From Candidatus Obscuribacterales bacterium (GTDB lineage Bacteria; Cyanobacteriota; Vampirovibrionia; Obscuribacterales; Obscuribacteraceae), in NCBI GenBank assembly GCA_020054205.1, contig JAGVLS010000014.1, forward strand, positions 1-64,000: a stretch of 64,000 bases of DNA. Direction: 5' to 3'. Positions 35,113 through 44,818 of this stretch are shown one piece after another. Under the pieces are notes generated by a model. It made no database searches. It saw nothing but the letters and a program-made list of their open reading frames with translations, and was not told where the DNA came from. The position numbers and the translations under genes were made by a program. The first letter of the stretch is position 1, and each line of letters opens with the position of its first letter.

Positions 35113-35742
35113 ATGGGCAAATTTATATCATTGAAGCTATCTTTACTTGTTGCTTTTGCACTTATTTCCACACAACGACTCGAAAGCTTGCCTGTTAAAG
35201 TACAAAACAACAACCAAACATGTGTAAAACTACCGGACATTGTCAAACTGACTATTTTTCAATATTTTGCTAAAGCAGATTTTAGTAATGAAAGCGTAAA
35301 TAAAATGTTGGCTAAGTATACTGCGCTTCCAGAATTAGCTAAACCGCAAGGTTTATTTGTCACTCTTAGTTATCAAGGAAAAACAAGAGCTTGTTGGGGA
35401 TCTCTTTATCCCCAATATGATAATTTAGCGAAAGCAACAATTTATACCACGCTTAATGCCTTAACAAAAGAATATCGTTATCCGCCAATAAAGAAATCTG
35501 AAAGCAAAGACCTAAAAGCACAAGTGACTCTTATAGAATCAGTTGACCCAATTGCCAGTATTAATCAGCAAAATCCATTAAAAGATGGTCTTTTTATCCG
35601 CTCTGGTGGCAAAACAGCAGTGATACTACCAGGTGAAGCAAAAGATGCTTATTATCAACTTGTTATGTGTAAATTGAAAGCCGACATCAAAAAAAACGAC
35701 CCCTACCAAATGTATAGGTTAATAACAACAATTTATGACTAA
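35113..35742 (+). CDS. Exported AMMECR1-domain protein
   Basis: A 209-residue protein with a signal peptide (about 1-26). The rest fits the AMMECR1 fold: KPQGLFVTLSYQGKTRACWGSLYP (about 77-100) corresponds to the conserved 'GvFVTL...LRGCiGs' core, and GLFIRSGGKTAVILPGEAKDAYYQL to the C-terminal 'GliVr...LLP' core. The normally conserved LRGCIG reads TRACWG. AMMECR1 proteins are usually cytoplasmic and of unknown activity, so an exported copy is odd. It overlaps the alpha-2-macroglobulin gene by 8 bp, which implies coupled synthesis. Confidence 0.7.
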   Translation: MGKFISLKLSLLVAFALISTQRLESLPVKVQNNNQTCVKLPDIVKLTIFQYFAKADFSNESVNKMLAKYTALPELAKPQGLFVTLSYQGKTRACWGSLYPQYDNLAKATIYTTLNALTKEYRYPPIKKSESKDLKAQVTLIESVDPIASINQQNPLKDGLFIRSGGKTAVILPGEAKDAYYQLVMCKLKADIKKNDPYQMYRLITTIYD

Positions 35743-38700
35743 TAAATTCAATAACAATTCCAGCATGAAGAGAACAAAAAAAACACTTCTTTCGTTAGGA
35801 CTGGTATTTATCGGTTTATTGTTATTTGCCTTTCTTGCTGTCGCACTCGAAAAGCCAGTGGGTAGCATTTCTGGTCGCTTAGCATTAGAACAACCCGGCT
35901 TTGACTTGTATTCATATAATTTGCGCAATAATAAAGTTTATGCTTTAGCAATTGGACCTCGCGATGGCACTACAGTTGAAAGAGGCGTGTGGCTAAATAA
36001 AAATGGCAGTTTTCAAATCAATCAATTGCCCATTGGTGAATATGCATTACAAATAAAAGTACCTGGCTTTTCAACTTTTTATGAAAGTGGCATTTTTGTC
36101 GATGAAGGTAAAATAACACGTCTTGCTAAAGATGTCACACTAGAATTACAAAATCCGACAGTAAATATTGCCTCAAATACCAGAGTGTTCACCGGTTTAG
36201 AATGTCCACACTTTTGGATTAACGCATCAGGTGCTGATAGAGCAGTAGTGAAAATCTATAGACAAGACGCATGGACTTTAATGCATAATAAAACCACATC
36301 CAAGTCTCCCATGCATTTTGGTCCAAGTCTTGAACTATATCGCAATGATAACGAAAAAACGAAATTATTCGCCAAAGAGATACCAGAAATTGTATGGACC
36401 AGAAATTTAACTCGAGATGTAGAAGATTGGTCTCGCGAACATTTTAAATGTGATAAGCCACTCGCTAAAGGTGATTATATAGTTGTTGTAGAAGTAAAAG
36501 GCTTCAAAGAACAAACAAATTCAAATGCTATGTGGTTTTCGGTAAGCGATCTTGGCTTAATAATTAAACAAGACTTCACAAAAACAGTTGTACGAGCAAT
36601 CAATTTAAATACATTACGCCCAGAATCTAACGTCAATATTGATTTATTCAATAAAGAAGACATGACAAACATTGGCAGCGCCAAAACTAATAATACCGGC
36701 TTTGTTGATATAGCTAATCCAAAACGCGTGGCAGTAGTATTGGCTTATGGAAAAAAGGGGGAAGATGCTGCTTACAGCAGCATGCCTTATTATTACAGCG
36801 ACTACGGTCCTGAAAGATATAAGACATATTTTTATACAGATAGACCTATTTATCGCTTAGGACAAACTGTTTGTTACAAAGGAATGCTCAGATCAAATGC
36901 ATTGAAAAATCCTGGTGAAAACGTAAACGTTGAAGCAACACTAGAAGATCCTAGCAACACAAAAGTTTGGCACGGGAATTTAAAAACCAATTCATTTGGT
37001 ACATTTAACGGGATATTTTCTATTCCACTTACTGGCAAAACAGGGGCTTATCAAGTTACATTTTCTTTGCCAGATGGTACAAAAGATTATGAACATTTTG
37101 AGGTAGAGCAGTATAGAAAACCAGAATACCAAGTAGAAGTAAGCTCATTAGAGAGCCAAGTTATTGCTGGCAATAAAGCAAGAGCAAAAATTAGAGCAAC
37201 ATATTATTTTGGTGCACCAGTAACAAATGCCAAAGTCAAATATTCTATATATAAATCTGTAAATTGGACACTGCGCAATAAGCTCTTAGAAAAACCAGCT
37301 TATTATAGTTTTTTTGACGATTGGTTTGATGAATATAGTGAATCTGATTATGGCTATGGCGGGGAATTTGTTACAGAAGGTTATGCACAGACAGATGCTA
37401 CTGGCGAAGCAATTGTTGAATTTGTTACTAATCCAAATAAATTCGACGCAAATGATATAAATACATATTCTTTTAAAGACCAAACGTATAAAATCGAAGC
37501 AGAAGTTACAGACTTAAGCCGTCTCAGTGTTATTGGTAATGGTAATGTAGCTGTAGCAAGCGGAGATTATGCTGTTATTGTAAATCCAGAAAATTATGTC
37601 TATAAAGTTGGCGACATTATTAAAGCCACATACAAAACTGTCAACTATAGCGGCGACCCTTTAGCAAACACACCCACCAAGTTATCTTTAATAAGATGCA
37701 AAACAGATAGAAACAATTCCCTAAGTTCCAATCGCGGTATAGAAGTTTTGGAAGAAATTGATTCAATATCTGGAGCAGATGGTGCTGGCACAGTAACATT
37801 TAAAACATTGCCTCAATACCAGACTGATATTTATTATATTGTTGCTCGCTCACAAGATAAGGGCAATCATATTATTAGCGACAGTAGTTCTGTATGGATC
37901 GCCAGTAAAAATTATCCATATATAGCTAGTGAAAATGAAGCCGGAAAAGAACCACTATCAATTCGCTTAGATAAATCAGTATACAAACCAGGAGATGTAG
38001 CTAAAGTTATGATTACTGCTCCAGTGACCGGCAAAGAAGGAGTGGAAGCTATTATATCTATCGAAGGTGATAAACTTTATTCATATAAAACAATTTCTAT
38101 GGATGCTACTGCCCAATTAGTAGAAATACCCATTTCATCACAATACGCACCAAATGTACATATAGCAGCTACTTTCATTGGGGCTAAGCATCAATTTTAT
38201 TCTCAAAGTAAAGTATTGAAAGTTTCTCCAGAAGAACATTTTTTAAATCTCACTGTCACATCCGACAAAACTCAATACAAACCAGGTGACACCGCTAAAT
38301 ATGTAATTAAAGCAACGGATGCGAATGGCAAGCCAGCAAAACAAACAGAAATATCTCTTGCTTTAGTTGATGAAAGTATTTTTGCTATTCGCCCAGATAC
38401 AGCTTATAACATAAAGAAATTCTTTTATTCGCAAAAACCAAATTGTGTTCTTACGGCTTGTTCATTCCCCGAAGAATATTCCGGTGGTCCAAACAAAATT
38501 GAGCCAAGAATGCGCCACGATTTCAAAGATACAGCTGCCTGGTTGCCCAATCTTGTTACTGATGATAACGGTATAGCCAGCGCATCAATAAAATTGCCAG
38601 ATAATTTGACAACATGGCGAGCTACTGTAAGAGCTATAGATATGAATACAAATGTTGGCGATGGCATCCAGAAAGTTGTATCAACACAAGATATTATAGT

Positions 38701-40735
38701 TAGGCTAGCTTTGCCACGCTTTTTCACGCAAGGCGACGAAGGCATCATCACAGCTATAGTACATAATTATTCCAAAACACCTCAAGATATTGTTTTAAAT
38801 TTAAATGCCAGCAAAAATATAAAAATCAACAAAGATAGTAAACAACAATTAAAAATTGCCCCAGATAAAGCAGCAAGATTTTCCTGGCCAGCAGAAATAA
38901 TTGGTAGCGGCGAAGCAAAAATATCTATCAAAGCCCAAGGACAAATAGCTGGCGATGCTATGGAAAGCAAAATTTCAATTCGTCCTTTAGGCATTCCTAT
39001 ATTAGCCGTAAAAGGCGGAAGTATAGAAGGAACAAACGATCAAACAGCTATTTCGTTGCCAATGCCAAATAATATTGATCCAAGCTCAATAAAATACAAC
39101 ATTCGTCTTTCATCCTCGTCCCTGTCTTCCATATATAGTAATTTCAGTTCTTTAATAGATTATCCGTATGGTTGCACAGAACAAACGATGAGCAAGTTGA
39201 TTCCAGCAACAGTAGCTATACGCTTGCATAAATCACTTGCTGCACCGTTAAGTGACAAAGACCTGAGCAAGTTTAATATTGTATACAAACAATCTTTAGA
39301 AAAACTGTATCAATATCAACATAGTGATGGAGGCTGGGGATGGTGGGAAAATGATAGCAGCAGTGCCTATCTTACTGCCTTGGTTATGGAAGGATTTTAT
39401 CAGCTAAAAGCAACTGGTTACTCAGTGGACAGCAAACGTCTAACAAACGGAAAAGCTTGGCTATCAACCAATGTCAAACAGCTTGGCAAACAATTAAGAG
39501 ATCCATTATTGTTAAAAGAAAATAGATTTGAATCGATAATTGATTTAGCAAAAATGCATTACGTTCTTAGCTTATACAACACCAAAATTTCTCAGGATGT
39601 AAAACCATGGATATTACAGCATAAAAATGAAATGCCGCCAGAAGCTCTCTCGTATTTTTGTTTGGCATTGCAGCAGCAAAACGATATGAAATCCGCTGAA
39701 GATGTATATAAACGTCTTTTAGACTTATCAAACAATACTACAAGTAATTTCGGGAATGTTATTAGTTGGGAAACAAGCCCAGAATTGCTGAAAAAGCTAG
39801 GAATAAATAGTCCTTATTCTTATCGTTTTACAGCTGTAGAGACAACTGCACTGGCATTGGAAGCAGCAATTGCTTTAGAGGCAAATAATAGTGATAAGAT
39901 CAATCAAATAAAAAATTGGATATTGACCCAACGCGGTAAAGATGGTTGGGGAAATACCAAAACAACAGCTCGTGTAATTTTAGCGTTAACAAAGGATGAA
40001 ATTACAAATAAAACAAAAGGTGCGAACAATTTTATTGTAAGCATTAATACAGAAAATAAATCATTAAAGCAATTTTCGTTTAATGAATCAAGTCGCTTTA
40101 AGCCAGAACAACAATTTGTTATTGAAGGAAAGAAAATTGACAAGGAAATTATTCTCTCAAAACAAGGCAATGGAAAACTTTATTACACAGCCGAATTGTC
40201 ATATTTTCTGCCAATTTCATCAGGCATGCAAACAAGCAATTTATCCATTCCCAATAATTTGAAAATTACTCGCGAATTTTTCCGCATTGTAGCCTCTCCT
40301 GCCGACAGCAATGGCAATATTCATTTGAAAGCTGAAAAAGTGTCTTCTCTCCAACCAACATTTCATGCTGGCGAGACAATATTGATGAAAGTAAATGTGG
40401 ACACGCCAACACGTATTCCTTATACAATGTTAGAGTCATATTTGCCAAGCGGAGCAGAAGTGGTTTCAAACAGAGCTAAAGAAGATGCCGCTCTTGCCGA
40501 TGCATACAAATATGACAGCGAATTTTCATCATGGTGGTGGACACATGAAGATATTCTTGATGATCGAATAGTTTATTTTGCAAGCGATTTTCCCAAAGGC
40601 AAAGCAAGTTTATTTGCTTTAATGAGATTAGAATTGCCAGGAAAATTTCAAGTAAATCCAATGGTTTTAGAAGGTATGTACACCAATGCCATGCGTTCTT
40701 ATTCCCCTCATAATATTATTGAGGTTGTAGAATAA
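35735..40735 (+). CDS. Bacterial alpha-2-macroglobulin (thioester type)
   Basis: A 1666-residue exported protein. An N-terminal anchor/signal (about 14-38) has no lipobox Cys, unlike E. coli YfhM. There follow many MG-type beta domains (YKTYFYTDRPIYRLGQTVCYKG near 365-385, a typical MG3/4 motif), a bait/ANA-like region near 830-960 (WLPNLVTDDNGIASASIKLPDNLTTWRATV), and the thioester site YPYGCTEQTMSKLIP (Cys1147, Gln1150) in an alpha-alpha toroid with HSDGGWGWW. The family traps proteases covalently in the periplasm. ATG 35735 overlaps AMMECR1; ATG 35765 would trim 10 residues. It is followed after 3 bp by a VanW gene. Confidence 0.92.
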   Translation: MTNKFNNNSSMKRTKKTLLSLGLVFIGLLLFAFLAVALEKPVGSISGRLALEQPGFDLYSYNLRNNKVYALAIGPRDGTTVERGVWLNKNGSFQINQLPIGEYALQIKVPGFSTFYESGIFVDEGKITRLAKDVTLELQNPTVNIASNTRVFTGLECPHFWINASGADRAVVKIYRQDAWTLMHNKTTSKSPMHFGPSLELYRNDNEKTKLFAKEIPEIVWTRNLTRDVEDWSREHFKCDKPLAKGDYIVVVEVKGFKEQTNSNAMWFSVSDLGLIIKQDFTKTVVRAINLNTLRPESNVNIDLFNKEDMTNIGSAKTNNTGFVDIANPKRVAVVLAYGKKGEDAAYSSMPYYYSDYGPERYKTYFYTDRPIYRLGQTVCYKGMLRSNALKNPGENVNVEATLEDPSNTKVWHGNLKTNSFGTFNGIFSIPLTGKTGAYQVTFSLPDGTKDYEHFEVEQYRKPEYQVEVSSLESQVIAGNKARAKIRATYYFGAPVTNAKVKYSIYKSVNWTLRNKLLEKPAYYSFFDDWFDEYSESDYGYGGEFVTEGYAQTDATGEAIVEFVTNPNKFDANDINTYSFKDQTYKIEAEVTDLSRLSVIGNGNVAVASGDYAVIVNPENYVYKVGDIIKATYKTVNYSGDPLANTPTKLSLIRCKTDRNNSLSSNRGIEVLEEIDSISGADGAGTVTFKTLPQYQTDIYYIVARSQDKGNHIISDSSSVWIASKNYPYIASENEAGKEPLSIRLDKSVYKPGDVAKVMITAPVTGKEGVEAIISIEGDKLYSYKTISMDATAQLVEIPISSQYAPNVHIAATFIGAKHQFYSQSKVLKVSPEEHFLNLTVTSDKTQYKPGDTAKYVIKATDANGKPAKQTEISLALVDESIFAIRPDTAYNIKKFFYSQKPNCVLTACSFPEEYSGGPNKIEPRMRHDFKDTAAWLPNLVTDDNGIASASIKLPDNLTTWRATVRAIDMNTNVGDGIQKVVSTQDIIVRLALPRFFTQGDEGIITAIVHNYSKTPQDIVLNLNASKNIKINKDSKQQLKIAPDKAARFSWPAEIIGSGEAKISIKAQGQIAGDAMESKISIRPLGIPILAVKGGSIEGTNDQTAISLPMPNNIDPSSIKYNIRLSSSSLSSIYSNFSSLIDYPYGCTEQTMSKLIPATVAIRLHKSLAAPLSDKDLSKFNIVYKQSLEKLYQYQHSDGGWGWWENDSSSAYLTALVMEGFYQLKATGYSVDSKRLTNGKAWLSTNVKQLGKQLRDPLLLKENRFESIIDLAKMHYVLSLYNTKISQDVKPWILQHKNEMPPEALSYFCLALQQQNDMKSAEDVYKRLLDLSNNTTSNFGNVISWETSPELLKKLGINSPYSYRFTAVETTALALEAAIALEANNSDKINQIKNWILTQRGKDGWGNTKTTARVILALTKDEITNKTKGANNFIVSINTENKSLKQFSFNESSRFKPEQQFVIEGKKIDKEIILSKQGNGKLYYTAELSYFLPISSGMQTSNLSIPNNLKITREFFRIVASPADSNGNIHLKAEKVSSLQPTFHAGETILMKVNVDTPTRIPYTMLESYLPSGAEVVSNRAKEDAALADAYKYDSEFSSWWWTHEDILDDRIVYFASDFPKGKASLFALMRLELPGKFQVNPMVLEGMYTNAMRSYSPHNIIEVVE

Positions 40736-40738
40736 ATA

Positions 40739-41401
40739 ATGCCATTTAAATTACAGCATGGAATATATTTACTACCATTTTTAGTGGCATATATTTGTTG
40801 GAGCACTTTTCCATTTTCGGATACATTATCCAGCAAAACCATTTCACTGAGTCAACTTTCTAGCAAGCAAAAAGCTAATATTGAAATAGCTGCTCAAAGA
40901 GTAAATGGCAATATCATAAAACCTAATTCTACATTTTCTTTCAATCAAATAGTTGGTCCAAGAACAGTTGAACGTGGTTATAAAACAGCTCCATCTTATT
41001 TAGAAGGCGAAAGTCAAAGCACCCTTGGGGGTGGTATCTGCTTATTATCATCAGCTTTGTATCAATTAGCTCTAGAAACTAATTGCCAAATTATTGAAAG
41101 AGTAGCTCACCAAAGAACAATTAGATCTGTGCCAGCAGGGCTTGATGCAACTGTCTGGTATGGCAAGGCAGATCTACGTTTTACAAATACATCTAGCCAA
41201 CCTATACAAATTATCACCGAGTATAGAAATAACAATATAAAAATAGCCTTCATGAGTGACAAATCAGCACGAAAGAAGCCAATTATATATTTAGAGCCAA
41301 TTACAATAAGAAAAACAAATAATTACATACTGGTGGATGTAATCGGCAAAGCAGGTAAACAGCTCACTCTTATTTCTCACGATTTATACAAAGTCAATTG
41401 A
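40739..41401 (+). CDS. VanW family exported protein
   Basis: A 220-residue protein with an N-terminal hydrophobic signal/anchor (about 8-26). The VanW core follows: NIEIAAQRVNGNIIKPNSTFSFNQIVGPRTVERGYKTAP (about 48-86) and EGESQSTLGGGICLLSSALYQLAL (near 90-113), ending with a beta domain. VanW occurs in some vancomycin-resistance and many cell-wall loci, and its chemistry is unknown. It starts 3 bp after the alpha-2-macroglobulin stop, so it is co-translated. Together with the divergent Tat-PBP this points to a peptidoglycan-related function. Confidence 0.88.
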   Translation: MPFKLQHGIYLLPFLVAYICWSTFPFSDTLSSKTISLSQLSSKQKANIEIAAQRVNGNIIKPNSTFSFNQIVGPRTVERGYKTAPSYLEGESQSTLGGGICLLSSALYQLALETNCQIIERVAHQRTIRSVPAGLDATVWYGKADLRFTNTSSQPIQIITEYRNNNIKIAFMSDKSARKKPIIYLEPITIRKTNNYILVDVIGKAGKQLTLISHDLYKVN

Positions 41402-41416
41402 TATTTGCAGTACTGC

Positions 41417-42163
41417 TTAGCTTATACTACCAAGAAGCTGTTCAATAATCACACACATACGAGAATTATTTTGTTCTAGTTCGTTAATAGACTTTGCTTT
41501 TTCTTCGACAGAATTAGCTTGTTTTGTTGTTTCAAATACTGATTCATTTTCAAGCAATAGCTCTTTTAAATTAAAGATAGAACTAGCAAAAAAGTTATCA
41601 ATTTGTTCTATTGATTCAATCTGTTGTTGATAGCGCATAAATCTGCTATCTGCTTGTCTTTCTTTAGCTCTAATAAATTCATCAAATGTTGTAACAAGCC
41701 AGTTAAGGACTCTACGTCTATCTAAATTACGTAAGAATTCAGGTGCAATTAAACACATGCCAGTACTTGGATCACAAATAGCACTGCCCGGCTGATACTT
41801 TTCTTGCAATAATTTATCAATTGATCCTAAAAGTTGATCAGGCGCATATGGCTTAATTATAAAATTGTCCGCGCCACATAATAAACCATCAACTAAATCT
41901 TTTAGCTCATCCAAAACTGTAATTAGTATGACCGGTACAAATCTATCTTTAGTTTCTTCTTTAATTATCTGGCATAATTCATAACCAGACAGTCCTGGCA
42001 TCAATACATCTGATAGAACAATATCAAATTGTTGTTTTTTGAAATTGTTTAATGCTGTATTTCCATCGGTAGCTAATACAACATCGTAACCAGAACGCTC
42101 AAGTAATGTTCTCAGAGCTTGTGCTTGTGTTACGTTATCTTCTGCTAATAAGATTTTAGACAT
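41417..42163 (-). CDS. Response regulator with unknown C-terminal region
   Basis: A 248-residue protein. The receiver domain (1-122) is complete: acidic pocket E8/D9, phospho-acceptor D52 (IVLSDVLMPG), Thr in ILITVLDE and Lys in FIIKPYAP. The remaining ~125 residues carry no DNA-binding domain that I recognise. They include ICDPSTGMCLIAPEFLRNLDRRRVLNWLV and a long helical/coiled part (QQIESIEQIDNFF onward). The output is perhaps protein-protein. No kinase is adjacent; the only kinase in the window is at 4303-6384. Confidence 0.82.
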   Translation of the reverse strand: MSKILLAEDNVTQAQALRTLLERSGYDVVLATDGNTALNNFKKQQFDIVLSDVLMPGLSGYELCQIIKEETKDRFVPVILITVLDELKDLVDGLLCGADNFIIKPYAPDQLLGSIDKLLQEKYQPGSAICDPSTGMCLIAPEFLRNLDRRRVLNWLVTTFDEFIRAKERQADSRFMRYQQQIESIEQIDNFFASSIFNLKELLLENESVFETTKQANSVEEKAKSINELEQNNSRMCVIIEQLLGSIS

Positions 42164-42247
42164 TAGTAGATTTACCTATTACCTAATATCTACATATTAA
42201 CAATGCAAAAAGATAATTTCTAGATCGGCTTTTCAAGAAGAAGCAAA

Positions 42248-43678
42248 TTAATCGTTCTCGTGAACCAAATTTGCTTGAATTTTGTTTCTTGGATACCAAT
42301 ATATAAAAGCCGTAGATACCAACACAATAAGCACTGCTGACGCAATAATAATAAGTTTGGAGTTAATAGTCGCTTGTTCACCAAGATCTAATAGTCCGTT
42401 GCTTAACAAAGATACAGATATCACCATAATTGGCATCAACAACAAGTCCATATATCTTTCAGAATATTCTTTCTTTATAATTGGCGCAGCGATCGCAAGC
42501 ATGGTGCCCGACATCAAAAGCGAAACCATTAAACTGCCTGTTGGTTCAGCATGTAGAAAATAATTAGCAAATACTGGTAATAAAATTCCAATACCAGCCA
42601 CCAAAGAAAGAAGTATTTTTTTGTTTTGTATTACTTCATACAAAAGGCAAAGTATTAAAATTACAGCAAAGCCACCATAAAGGGCAGCATTACAATAAGC
42701 ATGGGTAATATTGATTCCAGTTACATTATGATTGAATGCAATAATGAAAACTTGCAATAAAATTCTTGCTATATAAAATAATCCACCACATTGAACAAAA
42801 GTAGCTTTTTCTAAAATAAGAGCAGTTGGGGCTAAAACAATTAAGCCATATATACCAAAAATTCTTACAGCAACAAGGCTTAGTAACCCAATTAAAATCA
42901 ATGCTTTAACAGCATTCATTGTTTTATCAAATTGATTGTCATTATTTGATAAACTTCCCAGCAAATAATGTACAAACACCCCTGCCCCTATTAAGTAAGA
43001 AATTTTTGCCATTTGCGGAGCTAAAAGAAGTTTGTTTATAAGCAATAAGCCCAATAGTCCAGCAGTTGTAGCAAGTATAATTCTTGCTATATAGCTTTTG
43101 TCATTGCTAATAACTGAAGTTTGAATGGTCCGTAAGAATATTACAATTGAGATAGTTCCAAGCAATAAACCAAGATAAATATTGCCGTCAGCAATACCAG
43201 CTTTATTAACCCATAACACTCCTGCCATCCACGAAATAGCTGGCAGTATATCTTCAACGGATTTGTCATTTGACCAACAAATGCTATCGGCAAATTTTAT
43301 TGCCACCAAAGATAAAAGCATAGAAGGAATAGCTAATATCAATTGCTCGCCTGGGCAAAGGAAAGTAGCAATGAATGAAGCAACTAATATGAGTATTGAC
43401 CTAGAACCAGCTGGTAAACCAATAAAATTAAGCAACGAGGCTAATACAAAAAGGACTAAAAAATACGGCAATGTAGCTGTAAGTGCCACACCCAATTGTC
43501 CAAGCAAAATAAAAAATAATACAAAAGGCAAAGAATAAAGCCCAAAAAACAAAATTGGTTTATTCGACTTATATATAGATACATTTGTATCTGCTTTGTC
43601 CTTGGACAACGGACTAGCAAAGGCAATAAGGGCACAAATGACAAATAAAATGATTACTGGACTGGGTATAGAAACCAT
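42248..43678 (-). CDS. Polytopic membrane protein of unknown function
   Basis: A 476-residue protein that is almost entirely hydrophobic, with about 12-14 membrane helices separated by short loops and a short polar C-terminal tail (YWYPRNKIQANLVHEND). There is no MFS, ABC or polysaccharide-flippase motif that I can name. The size and helix number would suit a transporter or a membrane enzyme. It lies 84 bp upstream of the response regulator on the same strand and may be co-transcribed with it. Confidence 0.6.
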   Translation of the reverse strand: MVSIPSPVIILFVICALIAFASPLSKDKADTNVSIYKSNKPILFFGLYSLPFVLFFILLGQLGVALTATLPYFLVLFVLASLLNFIGLPAGSRSILILVASFIATFLCPGEQLILAIPSMLLSLVAIKFADSICWSNDKSVEDILPAISWMAGVLWVNKAGIADGNIYLGLLLGTISIVIFLRTIQTSVISNDKSYIARIILATTAGLLGLLLINKLLLAPQMAKISYLIGAGVFVHYLLGSLSNNDNQFDKTMNAVKALILIGLLSLVAVRIFGIYGLIVLAPTALILEKATFVQCGGLFYIARILLQVFIIAFNHNVTGINITHAYCNAALYGGFAVILILCLLYEVIQNKKILLSLVAGIGILLPVFANYFLHAEPTGSLMVSLLMSGTMLAIAAPIIKKEYSERYMDLLLMPIMVISVSLLSNGLLDLGEQATINSKLIIIASAVLIVLVSTAFIYWYPRNKIQANLVHEND

Positions 43679-43788
43679 GAGTTATGTCGTAGTCCTTCTC
43701 TGCATGTTAAACTAAAATCAATGTAGCATAAGATTCTAGCCATTACATGGGTAACAAGCAAATTGTAGGTAAAGGATGTGTTAGATAA

Positions 43789-44622
43789 ATGAGATCATTC
43801 TATATCTTAATTTTGCTAAGCATTTTTTTTGTCTCGACAATTGCAATTTTTTCTGAGGAAATTAATGCCAAAGCTCAAAGCGAAGCTATTGTATTTATAA
43901 ATAAGCTCAAAGCAGGCAATACAGATGAAATCCTGAAAGAATTTGGGGATAACACATGTCATTGTGCTCCAGAGGGTGGTTATATATCGTATTTAAAATA
44001 TGAGTCCGGACATGACCCTAATTTAGCTTTCCTACTTGGCCACCCGTTTCAGAATAACTCGTTGAAAGAAGTAAAACTGAAAGAAAATCAGCCGTATTTA
44101 TTACCTTGGGATAAACCTGAAAGTGTTTATATTTATGTGCCAATTATTTTTGATCCCAATGTATATAGCCCTCTATTCATTCCTTTAGATATGGCTTACA
44201 AGAAAGAAATTAGCGAAGCCCAACTAAATACATTTTTAAAAGATCCCTCTTACGATTGGCAAAAAGCATTTACTCTAAGACTTAGGCCAACACTTGCATC
44301 CAATCTAATTGGAAAACCACTAATAAATGATCGATTGGAAAATCAAATTAAGCTGACAAGCACAAATGGAAAAACTATAGATAAAACTTATTTCTACCCA
44401 CAAGATGCTAGTGCTATTGCACTTAAAAATGGAGGGTCTATACCAGCAAAACAAATGGTTAATATGTTTCCTAAGCTTAAATCAGTTGTTTTGCGTCTTA
44501 AAATTGTTCGACGAGGATTATTGCGTCCATGGACAATAAATAAAATTGCTATTGAAAAAGGTCAAATTCTTACTGCCACTGGGAAAGAATTAGATTTAAA
44601 CAGGGATATATCTTCAAGATAG
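43789..44622 (+). CDS. Exported protein of unknown function
   Basis: A 277-residue protein with a signal peptide (about 1-27). The mature part begins with a helical segment (AQSEAIVFINKLKAGNTDEILKEFGDNT), then CHCAPEGGYISYL with a C-x-C pair, and ends with beta-rich stretches. There are no membrane helices after the signal. I do not recognise it. AAGGATG lies 12 bases before ATG 43789. It stands alone between a divergent membrane gene and the CoA-catabolic operon; it could be a substrate-binding or lipid-handling protein, but nothing proves it. Confidence 0.55.
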   Translation: MRSFYILILLSIFFVSTIAIFSEEINAKAQSEAIVFINKLKAGNTDEILKEFGDNTCHCAPEGGYISYLKYESGHDPNLAFLLGHPFQNNSLKEVKLKENQPYLLPWDKPESVYIYVPIIFDPNVYSPLFIPLDMAYKKEISEAQLNTFLKDPSYDWQKAFTLRLRPTLASNLIGKPLINDRLENQIKLTSTNGKTIDKTYFYPQDASAIALKNGGSIPAKQMVNMFPKLKSVVLRLKIVRRGLLRPWTINKIAIEKGQILTATGKELDLNRDISSR

Positions 44623-44712
44623 TAAATTCTTGTCATTTAAGATTAAGTTTGACTTCAAAACAGACGTAAAAAGGCTTGTTTTTAACAATTTTGAACCTAA
44701 TTGCAATTTGTC

Positions 44713-44772
44713 AGGGCATCCTGGAACCTATGATATATTGAGGGCATCATATGCTTAAGGTAATATATTGAG
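44713..44772 (+). promoter_or_regulatory. Two imperfect 28-30 bp repeat units upstream of the PaaA-like operon
   Basis: Each unit begins AGGGCATC (44713-44720 and 44741-44748) and ends with ATATATTG, which with the next two bases reads ATATATTGAG both times (44733-44742 and 44763-44772). The middle 12-14 bases differ. The units lie head to tail about 50-110 bp before ATG 44819, with a TTGTCA at 44708-44713 that may be a -35 box. This arrangement suits a dimeric or cooperative transcription factor. No regulator gene is adjacent. Confidence 0.45.
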
Positions 44773-44818
44773 TAGAACCCCTATTTTCTCTGGTTGTAGA
44801 TAAGAAGGAGACAAGAAA

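Noticed and set aside
32461..41401. The envelope island as a type VI secretion, polymorphic-toxin or phage-derived locus
   Set aside because: No PAAR, VgrG, Rhs, tail or toxin domains are visible; base composition looks like the surroundings.
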